A stretch of DNA of 49,626 nucleotides from Gemmiger formicilis (GCF_900167555.1 NZ_FUYF01000016.1:1-49626), one strand, 5' to 3'; shown: positions 1 through 9,904, counted from the stretch's first letter. The notes: a model not told the origin generated them from the sequence alone. Made by a program: numbers and translations.

Positions 1-60
1 GCTCACTTGTGCCGAAGATAGTTGGCTGGAAACGGCCTGTGAAAATAGGTAGATGCCGGC
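1..60 (+). rRNA. rrf: 5S ribosomal RNA, 3' part
   Basis: The first 60 bases read as the 3' half of a bacterial 5S rRNA: loop and helix sequence around GTTGGCTGGAAACGGCC, then GTAGATGCCGGC, whose GCCGGC end would pair with the missing 5' end. It is truncated by the window edge, so 16S and 23S should lie just upstream. A tRNA-Lys follows after 13 bases, a common rrn layout. Confidence 0.85.
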
Positions 61-73
61 TTCTCTTTTATAA

Positions 74-149
74 GCACCATTAGCTCAGTTGGTAGAGCAA
101 CTGACTCTTAATCAGTGGGTCCTGGGTTCGAGTCCCCGATGGTGCACCA
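74..149 (+). tRNA. tRNA-Lys (anticodon CUU), CCA encoded
   Basis: The acceptor stem GCACCAT pairs with ATGGTGC at 139-145, followed by discriminator A and an encoded CCA at 147-149. The D-arm (TAGCTCAGTTGGTAGAGC), a 5-bp anticodon stem ACTGA/TCAGT with loop CTCTTAA (anticodon CUU, lysine AAG) and the T-arm GGGTTCGAGTCCC are all intact. It sits downstream of 5S rRNA and is probably co-transcribed with it. Confidence 0.97.
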
Positions 150-151
150 AA

Positions 152-181
152 AAAAGCCTTACGGAAACGTAAGGCTTTTTT
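152..181 (+). terminator. Rho-independent terminator of the rrn/tRNA unit
   Basis: A 10-bp stem AAGCCTTACG/CGTAAGGCTT with a GAAA tetraloop is followed by a T run directly after the tRNA CCA. It ends the 5S-tRNA-Lys transcript. Confidence 0.93.
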
Positions 182-352
182 CATAATGATTGCCGCTTTG
201 TGGAGTGCTTTCGTTTTGCCGCTGACTTCAACCCAAGTCAACGGCTCTTTTTGTTTTGTAGGAGAAATTCAAGAACTTTTATTGTAAGAGAAACGGTGGC
301 ATATATGCAGCTGCCAATAAAAGTAAGCAGCAAAATTATTTAGAGAGCTGTC

Positions 353-385
353 AAAAAAGGCTCGCCAATTCCTCAATGGCGGTTT
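353..385 (-). terminator. Possible weak terminator after the pilin-like gene
   Basis: On the - strand a short stem CGCCA...TGGCG is followed a few bases later by six Ts, about 40 bases beyond the pilin-like stop codon. The stem is only 5 bp, so this is tentative. From 182 to 352 I see no gene or clear signal. Confidence 0.35.
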
Positions 386-420
386 GTTGGTACAATACCA
401 ACCAGTCAGGCTTTGCCCAA

Positions 421-978
421 CTATGGATGATATGTATCAGGCTTATAGTCAGAGGAGGAAAGGAATGGATTGCCATCTGTACGCGGGCCCCATTTTGACT
501 TCGCTGAAATTTTCTGAACGCTGCCCCAACCGGCGGGCTCCTTCTTGTATGGGCGGATGCGATACATAATTCGGTGCTTGCCATTGGTAAACTCAAGAAT
601 GGCGATTTTGGCGGTGGGAAATTCAGTGTTGCTGGGGTCGACCAGTTGAAACCTCCAGGTATACTGTTCGCCTTCCAGTTCAGATAACTCTATGATTTGT
701 TTGGCAAGCTTATGGGCTGTATCCTCATTGGGCTGTTCAAAATAGCCATTGTCGTCGACGTGCAATTCGCCTTTCGCATACGCCTCATCAATTGTCGCCT
801 GGGCGGCGGTCATGAGGGAGCGAGCCTGGAGCATGATGCGCTTTTCAACGGCTTTGTCGATATAGCCGGTCAGGGACGGGACCAAAAGCGCTGCTAATAC
901 GGCCAGGATGACCAGGACAACGATCAGTTCAACGAGGGTAACCCCCCTTTTTTGGTTGGAATCACAGAACCGGGCCAT
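421..978 (-). CDS. Type IV pilin-like / prepilin-type N-methylation protein
   Basis: This 185-residue protein begins with a short basic leader (MARFCDSNQKRG) followed by VTLVELIVVLVILAVLAAL: a class III prepilin signal, with cleavage expected after the Gly and the conserved Glu at +5 of the mature protein, then one hydrophobic helix. The remainder is a soluble head with no family I recognise. The start at 978 is chosen because GGGAGG lies 8 bases upstream; a longer frame begins at 1047. No pilus ATPase, prepilin peptidase or platform gene is nearby, so it is an orphan. It may be a minor pilin, a pseudopilin or a com-type fibre subunit whose assembly genes lie elsewhere. Confidence 0.82.
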   Translation of the reverse strand: MARFCDSNQKRGVTLVELIVVLVILAVLAALLVPSLTGYIDKAVEKRIMLQARSLMTAAQATIDEAYAKGELHVDDNGYFEQPNEDTAHKLAKQIIELSELEGEQYTWRFQLVDPSNTEFPTAKIAILEFTNGKHRIMYRIRPYKKEPAGWGSVQKISAKSKWGPRTDGNPFLSSSDYKPDTYHP

Positions 979-1075
979 AGCGCACGCCTCCCACATCAGT
1001 ATAAAACCGTACAAATAAAGTATATGCACATAACGATGCTGCGTCAATTGTGGGGGATGCCAAATTCTTTATACA

Positions 1076-1275
1076 TTATTTGTGAATAATGTAAGACTGT
1101 CGAAAAACTCTTGTAGGGGCGAGCATTGCTCGCCCGTGCCCGTTTGTCTGGGAAAATACCTTCCGGGAAAACGCATTGCTGCGTCAAGCTGGCGGGCGAC
1201 CAATGGTCGCCCCTACACATTCAATAGGTCAGGAATGTGATTCTCTGACACACTGACGTTATTTGTGAATAATGT
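1076..1275. repeat. 17-bp direct repeats flanking a composite palindromic repeat
   Basis: TTATTTGTGAATAATGT occurs at 1076-1092 and 1259-1275. Between them, at 1113-1216, lies a composite element with GTAGGGG and CCCCTAC edges and two internal palindromes (CGAGCATTGCTCG and CGACCAATGGTCG) around a unique core. A relative of this composite, in the opposite orientation, is at 25889-25992. The stretch 979-1470 otherwise holds no gene; 1395-1432 is very AT-rich and could include the promoter of the following frame. Confidence 0.75.
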
Positions 1276-1470
1276 GATATTATAATTCGATTTGAAAAAC
1301 GCAGACGACGGCGGTGGTAAGAGGTACTGCCAAAAATCCTGCCCCCAATTTGTCGATTGTGCCAAACGAATAAAGTTGCAATCCGATTTGACTTTTTGTA
1401 TACTATATCTATATATACTATACAAAATAATCGGAAATATTATAAAAATTCTGGTTGGAAAGCGGGCTGG

Positions 1471-1941
1471 GTGTTGAAAAAGATTAGGATACAGCGGGTG
1501 AGCATCTTTGATATTGTCGCCACGCTGGTGTTGGCGGTGGTGCTCGTCGCGTTCGCGGTGCAGGGCACGGGGGAGTTGGCTCAAATGCAGACCGCCACGG
1601 ACGATTACATCCAGTGCGAGACACTGGCCCGGCAGCTGCAAAGCGGGTCGGACTACCTGATCGAGCAGGTGCGGATGTACACCGCCACCGGTCAGCGGGA
1701 GTACATGGACAACTACTTTGAGGAGCTGAATACGACCCGCCGCCGCGAGAACGCTTTAGAGTATTTTGCAGAGCATTACGGCGACACCGATGCTTTCACG
1801 CTGCTGAAATCCGCCATGACAACGTCGCAAAATCTGAGCTATACGGATCGCGCAAACCCCGGCGAGAGCATCTTCAAGGATGCTGACGAGGCGCTGTACC
1901 GTGTCAAGCAGAACGGCAAGCACGGCTGCGGCTTCTATTAA
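1471..1941 (+). pseudogene. Diguanylate cyclase remnant: membrane sensor joined to the last GGDEF residues
   Basis: From a GTG start the 156-residue frame has a short basic N-terminus, one membrane segment (IFDIVATLVLAVVLVAFAV), then an extracytoplasmic-looking helical region (about residues 35-125). It ends in KDADEALYRVKQNGKHGCGF, which matches the closing helix and strand of GGDEF domains. Everything between, including the GG[DE]EF active site and nucleotide site, is missing, and the join is in frame. The likeliest reading is an internal deletion leaving a product that cannot make c-di-GMP. The start is uncertain, since an ATG at 1357 is in frame but lies in AT-rich promoter-like DNA. The frame runs directly into the ComF start, so it may persist as a leader cistron. 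Confidence 0.6.
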
Positions 1942-2709
1942 GTGCGCACGGATTTTGCGCAGCTGCGCCGTCTGCCGGACCTGCTTTTCCCGCGGCGTTG
2001 TCCGTTTTGCGGGTCATTGCTGGGGCCGGACGCACTGCAGGGCACGGTTTGCCCGGCCTGCGTGCCCGAGGAAATGCGCTTACAGCACATTCCGGCGCGT
2101 CTGCCGGAGGGCGAACACGATTTTTACGCCGTGCGGGAGGCTGCCGCGGCGTATTATTACGAGGATATTGTACGTACAGCCGTTTTGCGCTGCAAGCGGG
2201 GCGGCTGCTTTTGGTATGCCCGGGAGCTGGCGGACCGTGTGGCCGTGCTGGTGTTCGGCGCACTGCCGGCCAAACAGCCCGGAAAAATGCCACAGTATGC
2301 GGGTGTGACCGCGCTGCCGCTGTACAGCTGTATTGTGCCGGTGCCGCCCCGCCAGCCGCTGCCCGGTATGCCGGGTCTGCCGCTGCTGCTGGCGCGCCGG
2401 TTGGGCGCGGTGCTGGGGGTCCCGGTGGAGACACCGCTGTACATCAAGCGCCGGGGCCGCCCGCAGAAGGAGCTTACCCGCGAGCAGCGCCTGCAAAACG
2501 CCAGGGGCGCGTTTGGCTGCCGCCCCGGCACAGACCTGACCGGCAGGCGGGTGCTGCTGATTGATGACATTATCACAACCGGTGCGACGGCATCGGCGTG
2601 TGCGCTGGCACTTTTGCAGGCCGGTGCGGTGGAGGTGACCGCTGTGGCGATTGCCGCGGCGGAGGAGCTGCCCAAGAGCCGGAAAAAGCCCCCTGAGACA
2701 AAACCATAA
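1942..2709 (+). CDS. ComF family phosphoribosyltransferase-like protein
   Basis: This 255-residue protein has the ComF/GntX layout: an N-terminal zinc ribbon with two Cys pairs (CPFC at about 20, CPAC at about 38), a middle region with the typical IVPVPP segment, and a C-terminal type I phosphoribosyltransferase fold with the PRPP-binding loop LLIDDIITTGAT at about 205-216. Family members act in DNA uptake, but many have no known substrate. The GTG start follows the previous TAA directly, which suggests translational coupling to the cyclase remnant. No other competence genes are visible here apart from the pilin-like gene on the other strand. Confidence 0.88.
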   Translation: MRTDFAQLRRLPDLLFPRRCPFCGSLLGPDALQGTVCPACVPEEMRLQHIPARLPEGEHDFYAVREAAAAYYYEDIVRTAVLRCKRGGCFWYARELADRVAVLVFGALPAKQPGKMPQYAGVTALPLYSCIVPVPPRQPLPGMPGLPLLLARRLGAVLGVPVETPLYIKRRGRPQKELTREQRLQNARGAFGCRPGTDLTGRRVLLIDDIITTGATASACALALLQAGAVEVTAVAIAAAEELPKSRKKPPETKP

Positions 2710-2712
2710 AAA

Positions 2713-2762
2713 GACCGAAGCGGCGTGCCCGGAAATCATGGGCGTACTGCTTCGGTTTTTTT
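2713..2762 (+). terminator. Rho-independent terminator after the comF-like gene
   Basis: Arms ACCGAAGC and GCTTCGGT, with a second inner helix CGTGCCC/GGGCG, are followed by seven Ts, 10-50 bases after the stop codon. Confidence 0.85.
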
Positions 2763-2884
2763 CATAGCTTATACGAGCTTATACGGGGTATCTCCGCACC
2801 ATCCGGTATGCCGTGCCTGCCCCGACCAACGCCAGCCCTGCCAAAAATAGGGTGAAAAATTTGGCGGTTTTGCCACGCGCATAA

Positions 2885-4450
<1,566 letters not shown>

Positions 4451-4459
4451 GGTCCCTTA

Positions 4460-4535
4460 AGCCTTCCCCTTGGGGGGAAGGTGGCCCGAAGGGGCGGATG
4501 AGGGGAGAACTTACGGAAGAGGTCTTTTAAAAGCG
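4460..4535. repeat. Partial CCTTCCCC-type intergenic repeat
   Basis: AGCCTTCCCC and GGGGAAGG arms followed by GGCGGATGAGGGG are the left end of the roughly 200-bp element found complete at 33529 and 37427. Here it is cut short and runs into the next repeat. Confidence 0.7.
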
Positions 4536-4545
4536 TGCCTCCCGG

Positions 4546-4630
4546 TAGGGGCCGGACATGTCCGGCCCTCTGCCAAAAGGCAAAATTACGCTTGCGGAAA
4601 GGCCGCGGGCCGGGCATGCCCGGCCCCTAC
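4546..4630. repeat. 85-bp double-palindrome composite repeat
   Basis: It starts TAGGGGCCGGACATGTCCGG and ends CCGGGCATGCCCGGCCCCTA, with about 40 bases between, so the outer edges are inverted repeats and each edge is itself a palindrome. The same layout recurs at 21835-21920, 44072-44155 and 44402-44487. Confidence 0.8.
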
Positions 4631-4683
4631 AGTCTCTATATGGAAAAGTAAGCGGTTTTTGGCGCGCATAGGACGGGCGTAGC

Positions 4684-4838
4684 CGCGTCCTCTTGCCTCC
4701 CCTGGCAGGGGAGGTGGCGCGCAGCGCCGGAGGGGTCGAACTTTGCGGTAACCCGAAATAGTTCGGACCGCCGCAAGGTTCTCTCCCTCACCCGCTGCGG
4801 CGGGAGCCCCCTCGCAGAGGGGGCCGAGAAAGAGACGC
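4684..4838. repeat. GGCCCCCTC-type intergenic repeat, inverted copy
   Basis: This roughly 150-bp element has a CCTCCCC...GGGGAGG hairpin at one end, CAAGGTTCTCTCCCTC in the middle and CCCGCTGCGGCGGGAGCCCC with GGGGGC at the other. It is the reverse orientation of the copies at 17826-17970 and 40215-40365, and fills the gap before the dehydrogenase gene. Confidence 0.75.
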
Positions 4839-4871
4839 CGCAATAGAAAACCAACAACACGAGGTATCAAT

Positions 4872-6314
4872 ATGTACGACATCATCATTATCGGCGCGGG
4901 CGTGTCCGGGTGCGCCTGTGCGCGGGAGCTTTCGCAGTATGACGCGAAAATTCTTGTAGTAGAGAAGGAGGAGGACGTCTGCTGCGGCACGTCCAAGGCC
5001 AACAGCGCCATTGTCCACGCCGGGTACGATGCGGCCCACGGCAGCCTGATGGCCAAGCTCAACGTCGAGGGCAGCCGCCGGATGCCGGCCCTTGCGAAGG
5101 AGCTGGATTTTGCCTACGACCGGTGCGGCAGCCTTGTCGTCTGCCTGAGCAACGAGGACCGCCCCGCGCTGCAAAAGCTCTATGAAAACGGCATCGCCAA
5201 CGGCGTGGAGGGGCTGCGCATCATAGAACGGGACGAGCTGGTGGGAATGGAGCCGAACATCTCGGACGCCGCCGTCGCCGCACTGTGGGCGCCCACGGGC
5301 GGCATCGTCTGCCCGTTCGGCCTGACGTTTGCGTTGGCGGAGAACGCCGCCAAAAACGGTGTGCAGTTTCGGTTTGACACCAAAGTTACGGGCCTGCACC
5401 CGCTGGACGGCGGCGGAACCGGGTGGGCCGTCGAGACCGACCACGGCACGCTGGAAACGCGCTGCATCGTCAATGCGGCGGGCGTATACGCCGACACGCT
5501 GCACAATATGGCCGACGCGGCGCACCCCATGACCATCACGGCCCGGCGGGGAGATTACTTCCTGCTTGACCACACGGCGGGGCAGCATGTGCGGCACACG
5601 GTATTCCAGCTGCCGGGCAAATACGGCAAGGGCGTGCTGGTAACGCCCACGGTGCACGGCAATCTGCTGGTCGGGCCGACGGCCATCGACGTGGACGACA
5701 AGGAGGCCACGGCCACGACGGCGGCGGGCCTGGACGAGGTGCGGGAAAAATCCGGCCTCGCGGTCAAGGACATTCCGCTGCGCCAGACCATCACGAGCTT
5801 CGCGGGTCTGCGCGCCCACGAGGTGCGGCACGACTTCTTCATCGGCGAGATCGCGCCCGGCTTTGTGGACTGCGCGGCCATCGAGTCGCCCGGCCTGTCC
5901 AGCGCCCCGGCCATCGGTGCGATGGTCGCGGACATCGTGCGCGGCAGTCTGCACTTACACAATAAGCCCGATTTTGACCCGACGCGCAGGGGCATTCTGG
6001 ACCCCAAAGCACTGGATCTTGCAGCGCGGGCGGAGCTTATCCGACAAAACCCGGCCTACGGGCAGATTATATGCCGGTGCGAGAGCGTGACCGAGGGCGA
6101 GATCATCGACGCCATCCGCCGCACGCCCGGCGCACGCAGTCTGGACGGCGTCAAGCGGCGCACCCGCGCGGGCATGGGCCGCTGCCAGGCGGGCTTCTGC
6201 AGCCCGCGCGTCATGGAGATCCTGGCGCGGGAGCTGGGCGTGCCGCAGAGCGAAATCACCAAGTCCGGCGGTGCGTCCAAAATCATCGTCGGCACGAACA
6301 AGGATAGCCTGTGA
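4872..6314 (+). CDS. glpA: GlpA-type FAD-dependent glycerol-3-phosphate dehydrogenase
   Basis: Predicted to oxidise glycerol-3-phosphate to dihydroxyacetone phosphate. The 480 residues begin with an FAD-binding Rossmann motif (IIIIGAGVSGCACA), continue as a DAO-type oxidoreductase, and end with a BFD-like [2Fe-2S] domain whose four cysteines are in ICRCES and GRCQAGFC (about residues 397-440). That C-terminal domain separates GlpA-type from GlpD-type enzymes; the protein is shorter than E. coli GlpA (about 540). It lies between glpK and two partner genes, 15 bases from the next start, which supports a glycerol role. Related clostridial proteins are often labelled only NAD(P)/FAD-dependent oxidoreductase, so the exact substrate is inferred from context. 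Confidence 0.85.
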   Translation: MYDIIIIGAGVSGCACARELSQYDAKILVVEKEEDVCCGTSKANSAIVHAGYDAAHGSLMAKLNVEGSRRMPALAKELDFAYDRCGSLVVCLSNEDRPALQKLYENGIANGVEGLRIIERDELVGMEPNISDAAVAALWAPTGGIVCPFGLTFALAENAAKNGVQFRFDTKVTGLHPLDGGGTGWAVETDHGTLETRCIVNAAGVYADTLHNMADAAHPMTITARRGDYFLLDHTAGQHVRHTVFQLPGKYGKGVLVTPTVHGNLLVGPTAIDVDDKEATATTAAGLDEVREKSGLAVKDIPLRQTITSFAGLRAHEVRHDFFIGEIAPGFVDCAAIESPGLSSAPAIGAMVADIVRGSLHLHNKPDFDPTRRGILDPKALDLAARAELIRQNPAYGQIICRCESVTEGEIIDAIRRTPGARSLDGVKRRTRAGMGRCQAGFCSPRVMEILARELGVPQSEITKSGGASKIIVGTNKDSL

Positions 6315-6329
6315 AAGGGGGCGTCTGCC

Positions 6330-7583
6330 ATGAAAAACGTTGATCTGGTCATTATCGGCGGCGGCCCGGCGGGGCTGGCCGCGGCGGTGGCCGCACGCAA
6401 AAGCGGCGTGCAGGACATCCTGATCCTGGAGCGCGACAGTGAGCTGGGCGGCATCCTGAACCAGTGCATCCACAATGGCTTCGGCCTGCATACCTTTAAA
6501 GAGGAGCTGACCGGCCCCGAGTACGCGACACGGTTTGTGACGCAGGTACGCGAATTGGGAATTGAATACAAGCTCAACACGATGGTGCTGGATCTGGCGG
6601 CGGACAAGACCGTCACCGCCATGAACAAGACCGACGGACTGTTTCAGCTGCACCCCAAGGCGGTCATTCTGGCCATGGGCTGCCGTGAGCGCCCGCGCGG
6701 TGCGCTGAACATTCCGGGCTACCGGCCCGCGGGCATCTTCACCGCGGGCACGGCGCAGCGGCTCGTCAACATGGAGGGCTGCCTGCCCGGGCGGCGGGTC
6801 GTGATTCTGGGCAGCGGCGACATCGGCCTTATCATGGCACGCCGCATGACGCTGGAGGGGGCAAAGGTGCTCTGCGTGGCGGAGCTGATGCCGTACTCCG
6901 GCGGCTTAAAGCGCAATATTGTGCAGTGCCTCGATGATTTTGGCATTCCGCTGAAATTGAGCCACACGGTAGTGGACATTCAGGGCAAGGAGCGCGTGAC
7001 CGGCATCACGCTGGCGCGGGTCGAAAACGGAAAACCCGTCCCCGGCACCGAGGAACACTACGACTGCGACACGCTGCTGCTTTCCTGCGGGCTGCTGCCC
7101 GAAAACGAGCTGAGCCGCGCCGCGGGCGTGGCGCTGAACCCCGTCACCGGCGGCCCGGCGGTCAATGAGAGCCTGGAAACGAACCTGCCCGGCGTCTTTG
7201 CCGCGGGCAACGTGCTGCATGTGCATGACCTGGTGGATTATGTGTCGGAGGAGGCCGCGGCGGCAGGTGAGCACGCGGCGGCATACATTGCGGGCGGCGG
7301 GGCCGCGGCGGGCCGCACCCTGCCCGTGCGGTGCGAAAACGGCGTGCGCTACACCGTGCCGACCACCATCCGCCCCGACTGCGCGGGGGATACCGTGACG
7401 CTGCGGTTCCGCGTGGGCGGCGTGTACAAAAATAAAAAAATCGCGGTGTACCGCGGTACAGACTGCATCTACAGCCGCAAGCGGCCCGTGCTGGCCCCCG
7501 GCGAGATGGAGACTGTGCGGCTGAAGGCCGAGCTCCTGCGCGGCCCGGGCGACGCCGTGACGGTAACGTTGGAGGAGGGCTGA
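6330..7583 (+). CDS. FAD/NAD(P)-dependent oxidoreductase, partner of GlpA-type dehydrogenase
   Basis: This 417-residue pyridine nucleotide-disulfide oxidoreductase-fold protein has a first dinucleotide site (VIIGGGPAGLAAAVAA) for FAD and a second (VILGSGDIGLIMARRM, about residue 155) for NAD(P)H. GVFAAGNVLHVHD near 285 is the second FAD contact. No redox-active CxxC pair is seen, so it is not a classical disulfide reductase. It is packed 15 bases after the GlpA-type gene and 2 bases before the DUF1667 gene. I infer that it passes electrons from the dehydrogenase to NAD(P) or another carrier. Genes like this are sometimes called glpB by position, but the sequence does not prove that. Confidence 0.85.
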   Translation: MKNVDLVIIGGGPAGLAAAVAARKSGVQDILILERDSELGGILNQCIHNGFGLHTFKEELTGPEYATRFVTQVRELGIEYKLNTMVLDLAADKTVTAMNKTDGLFQLHPKAVILAMGCRERPRGALNIPGYRPAGIFTAGTAQRLVNMEGCLPGRRVVILGSGDIGLIMARRMTLEGAKVLCVAELMPYSGGLKRNIVQCLDDFGIPLKLSHTVVDIQGKERVTGITLARVENGKPVPGTEEHYDCDTLLLSCGLLPENELSRAAGVALNPVTGGPAVNESLETNLPGVFAAGNVLHVHDLVDYVSEEAAAAGEHAAAYIAGGGAAAGRTLPVRCENGVRYTVPTTIRPDCAGDTVTLRFRVGGVYKNKKIAVYRGTDCIYSRKRPVLAPGEMETVRLKAELLRGPGDAVTVTLEEG

Positions 7584-7585
7584 CG

Positions 7586-7951
7586 ATGGAAAAACGTGAA
7601 CTGATCTGCATCGGCTGCCCGATGGGCTGCCCGCTGACTGTGACGCTGGACGGCGGCGCGGTGGTCACCGTGCAGGGCAACACCTGCCCGCGCGGCGACG
7701 CCTACGCCCGCAGGGAGGTCACCGCCCCGACGCGCATTGTGACCACAACGGTGCGCGTGACCGGCGGCATCCTGCCCGCCGTGAGCTGCAAGACCCGCAG
7801 CGACATCCCGAAGGAGAAAATTTTTGACGTTGTCCGCGCGCTGAAAAGCGTTGTGGTGCCCGCCCCCGTACACATCGGTCAGGTCCTGCTGCCCGATGCA
7901 GCCGGGACCGGCGTGGATGTGGTGGCGACGAAGGACGTAGCCGAGGTGTAG
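7586..7951 (+). CDS. DUF1667 cysteine-rich protein
   Basis: This 121-residue protein begins with CIGCPMGCPL and continues with NTCPRG near residue 32, giving four cysteines in a CxxCxxxC...C pattern that suggests an iron-sulfur or zinc site. The whole protein fits DUF1667, a family known mainly from operons with glpK and FAD oxidoreductases in Firmicutes and Thermotogae. Its start is 2 bases after the previous stop, so coupled translation is likely. Function is unproven; a small electron-transfer subunit of the glycerol-3-phosphate oxidation complex is the most natural guess. Confidence 0.88.
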   Translation: MEKRELICIGCPMGCPLTVTLDGGAVVTVQGNTCPRGDAYARREVTAPTRIVTTTVRVTGGILPAVSCKTRSDIPKEKIFDVVRALKSVVVPAPVHIGQVLLPDAAGTGVDVVATKDVAEV

Positions 7952-8206
7952 ATTCATCCCGTTATGAAAATAACTTTCCAAAAAAGTTAAATTTTCAAAG
8001 AAATTTGGGCAAAAATCAATGGCGTGTTTGAATATTGCACAAAGAAACCGTTGGTTTTTCGGCTTTTCGACAATTTTGCTAAAATCACTTTCTTTTTTGT
8101 GAAGAATATGTTAATATGAGATTAACAAAGTGTCGCGGCTGCGGAACCAGACGGCCCGGCGCCGAGTTGGGAGAGACCCACTCACAATTTTTGGAGGAAT
8201 GCTTTT

Positions 8207-9682
8207 ATGATGAAGTATCTGCAGAAGCTCGGTAAAGCCTTAATGCTTCCCGTAGCTGCTCTGCCCGTCTGTGGTATCCTGATGGGCATTGGTTACGCTC
8301 TGGCTCCCGCCGTTATGGGTGCCGAGGGCCCGACCTCCGGTGCTGCTTACACCGTAGGTTTCCTGCTGATCAAGGCCGGCGGCGCCCTGATCGACAACAT
8401 GGCATGGCTGTTCGCCATCGGCGCTGCCGTGGGTCTGTCTGACGACCACGACGGCACTGCCGGTCTGGCCGGTCTGGTCAGCTTCCTGATGATGCAGCAG
8501 CTGCTCAGCCCCGGCGTTGTCGGCGCTGTCCGCACGCTGGAGGAAGGCACCGTCGATTACATTGCTTTCAGCAAGATCGCCGGCAACTCCTTCATCGGCA
8601 TCCTGGCCGCCATCATCGGTGCTGCCTGCTACAACAAGTTCAAGAACACCCAGCTGCCTGACTGGCTGGCATTCTTCAGCGGCAAGCGCAGCGTTGCTAT
8701 CGTGACCGCCGTTGTTTCCATCGTGGTTTCCGTTGTTCTGCTGTTCGTCTGGCCCATCATCTTCGGCGCTCTGGTTGCCCTCGGCAACGGCATTGCCAAG
8801 ATGAGCGGCATCGGCGCCGGCATCTACGCTTTCCTGAACCGTCTGCTGATCCCCACCGGCCTGCATCACGCTCTGAACAACGTGTTCTGGTTCGACACCA
8901 TCGGTCTGGGCGACCTGAGCCACTACTGGGCTGGCGATGTCACCGGTCAGAATGGTGTCAATTGGGACCTCGGCATGTACATGTCCGGCTTCTTCCCCTG
9001 CATGATGTTCGGTATTGCCGGTGCTGCTCTGGCCATGGTCCAGACTGCCAAGAACAAGAAGGCTGCTATCGGTCTGGTTGTTTCCGCTGCTATCTGCGCC
9101 TTCGTCTGCGGCGTTACCGAGCCGTTCGAGTTCGGCTTCATGTTCCTCTGCTTCCCCCTGTATGTTGTCTATGCTGCTCTGTACGGCATCTTCACCATCA
9201 TCACCTACTACTCCGGCTTCCGCGCAGGCTTCTGCTTCTCCGCCGGTGCTACCGACCTGATCTTCTCCGCCAGCCTGCCCGCACATGCTAAGACCTGGAT
9301 GATCATCCCTCTGGGCATCGCCGCTTTCGTTGTCTTCTATCTGGTCTTCAAGTTCGCTATCGTCAAGTTCGACCTGAAGACCCCCGGCCGTGAGGACGAG
9401 GATGCCGAAGCTGCTGAGGCCAACATCACCCTCGCCAACAACGACTTCACCGCTATCGCCTCCGGCGTTCTGGCTGCTGTCGGCGGCAAGGGCAACGTTG
9501 CCAACGTTGACTACTGCGCCACTCGTCTGCGCTTTGAGGTCAAGGACAGCACTGCTGTCAACGAGAAGGCCGTCAAGGCTGCCGGTGCTGCCGGCGTTAT
9601 CCGCCCCAGCAAGACCGCTTGCCAGGTCGTCATCGGACCCAAGGTCCAGTTCGTCTACGACGAGCTGAAGAAGATGCTGTAA
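8207..9682 (+). CDS. nagE: PTS N-acetylglucosamine transporter, EIICB
   Basis: The protein imports and phosphorylates N-acetylglucosamine at the membrane. Its 491 residues comprise an EIIC domain (about 1-390) with many hydrophobic segments and the substrate loop GVTEPFEF near 300, a short acidic linker, and an EIIB domain (about 410-491) whose phosphorylated cysteine is C437 in VDYCATRLRF. No EIIA domain is fused, so an EIIA from another locus is needed. GGAGG lies 9 bases before the ATG. nagB and nagA follow in their own unit, which supports GlcNAc over glucose. The 255-base gap upstream is AT-rich, with a small leader hairpin (GTTGGG/CCCAC) near 8166-8182 but no clear -35/-10 pair. Confidence 0.93.
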   Translation: MMKYLQKLGKALMLPVAALPVCGILMGIGYALAPAVMGAEGPTSGAAYTVGFLLIKAGGALIDNMAWLFAIGAAVGLSDDHDGTAGLAGLVSFLMMQQLLSPGVVGAVRTLEEGTVDYIAFSKIAGNSFIGILAAIIGAACYNKFKNTQLPDWLAFFSGKRSVAIVTAVVSIVVSVVLLFVWPIIFGALVALGNGIAKMSGIGAGIYAFLNRLLIPTGLHHALNNVFWFDTIGLGDLSHYWAGDVTGQNGVNWDLGMYMSGFFPCMMFGIAGAALAMVQTAKNKKAAIGLVVSAAICAFVCGVTEPFEFGFMFLCFPLYVVYAALYGIFTIITYYSGFRAGFCFSAGATDLIFSASLPAHAKTWMIIPLGIAAFVVFYLVFKFAIVKFDLKTPGREDEDAEAAEANITLANNDFTAIASGVLAAVGGKGNVANVDYCATRLRFEVKDSTAVNEKAVKAAGAAGVIRPSKTACQVVIGPKVQFVYDELKKML

Positions 9683-9728
9683 AAACAGGCATCACCGGAT
9701 AAAGGTCTGGTTCCCTTTATCAACTCCG

Positions 9729-9765
9729 CCGCGGGCGGGCGATCAGCCCGTCCGCGGCTTTTTCT
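9729..9765 (+). terminator. Rho-independent terminator after nagE
   Basis: A perfect 12-bp stem CCGCGGGCGGGC/GCCCGTCCGCGG with a GATCA loop is followed by CTTTTT. Confidence 0.93.
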
Positions 9766-9840
9766 GTGATTTGCTGCAAAAACGGCACAAAATCTTGGTA
9801 CAAATCACATAAACCGGTCATGGTATCCCGCCCCATGGCG

Positions 9841-9849
9841 TGGTATAAT
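9841..9849 (+). promoter_or_regulatory. Extended -10 promoter of nagBA
   Basis: TGGTATAAT (TGn extension plus a perfect -10) lies 56 bases before the nagB start, with no convincing -35 at the usual distance. The same TGG-TAT layout precedes pflB, the 14390 lipoprotein and the CYTH gene. Confidence 0.6.
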
Positions 9850-9904
9850 GAAGAATAGGAAAACCGGGGCAACGCACCCCGAAAAGATCAGGAGGTATTT
9901 TCTT

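Noticed and set aside
1357-1470. ATG at 1357 as start of the cyclase remnant
   Set aside because: The extra residues are Tyr/Ile/Asn-rich products of an AT-rich, promoter-like stretch, and there is no ribosome site; the GTG at 1471 is better though not certain.
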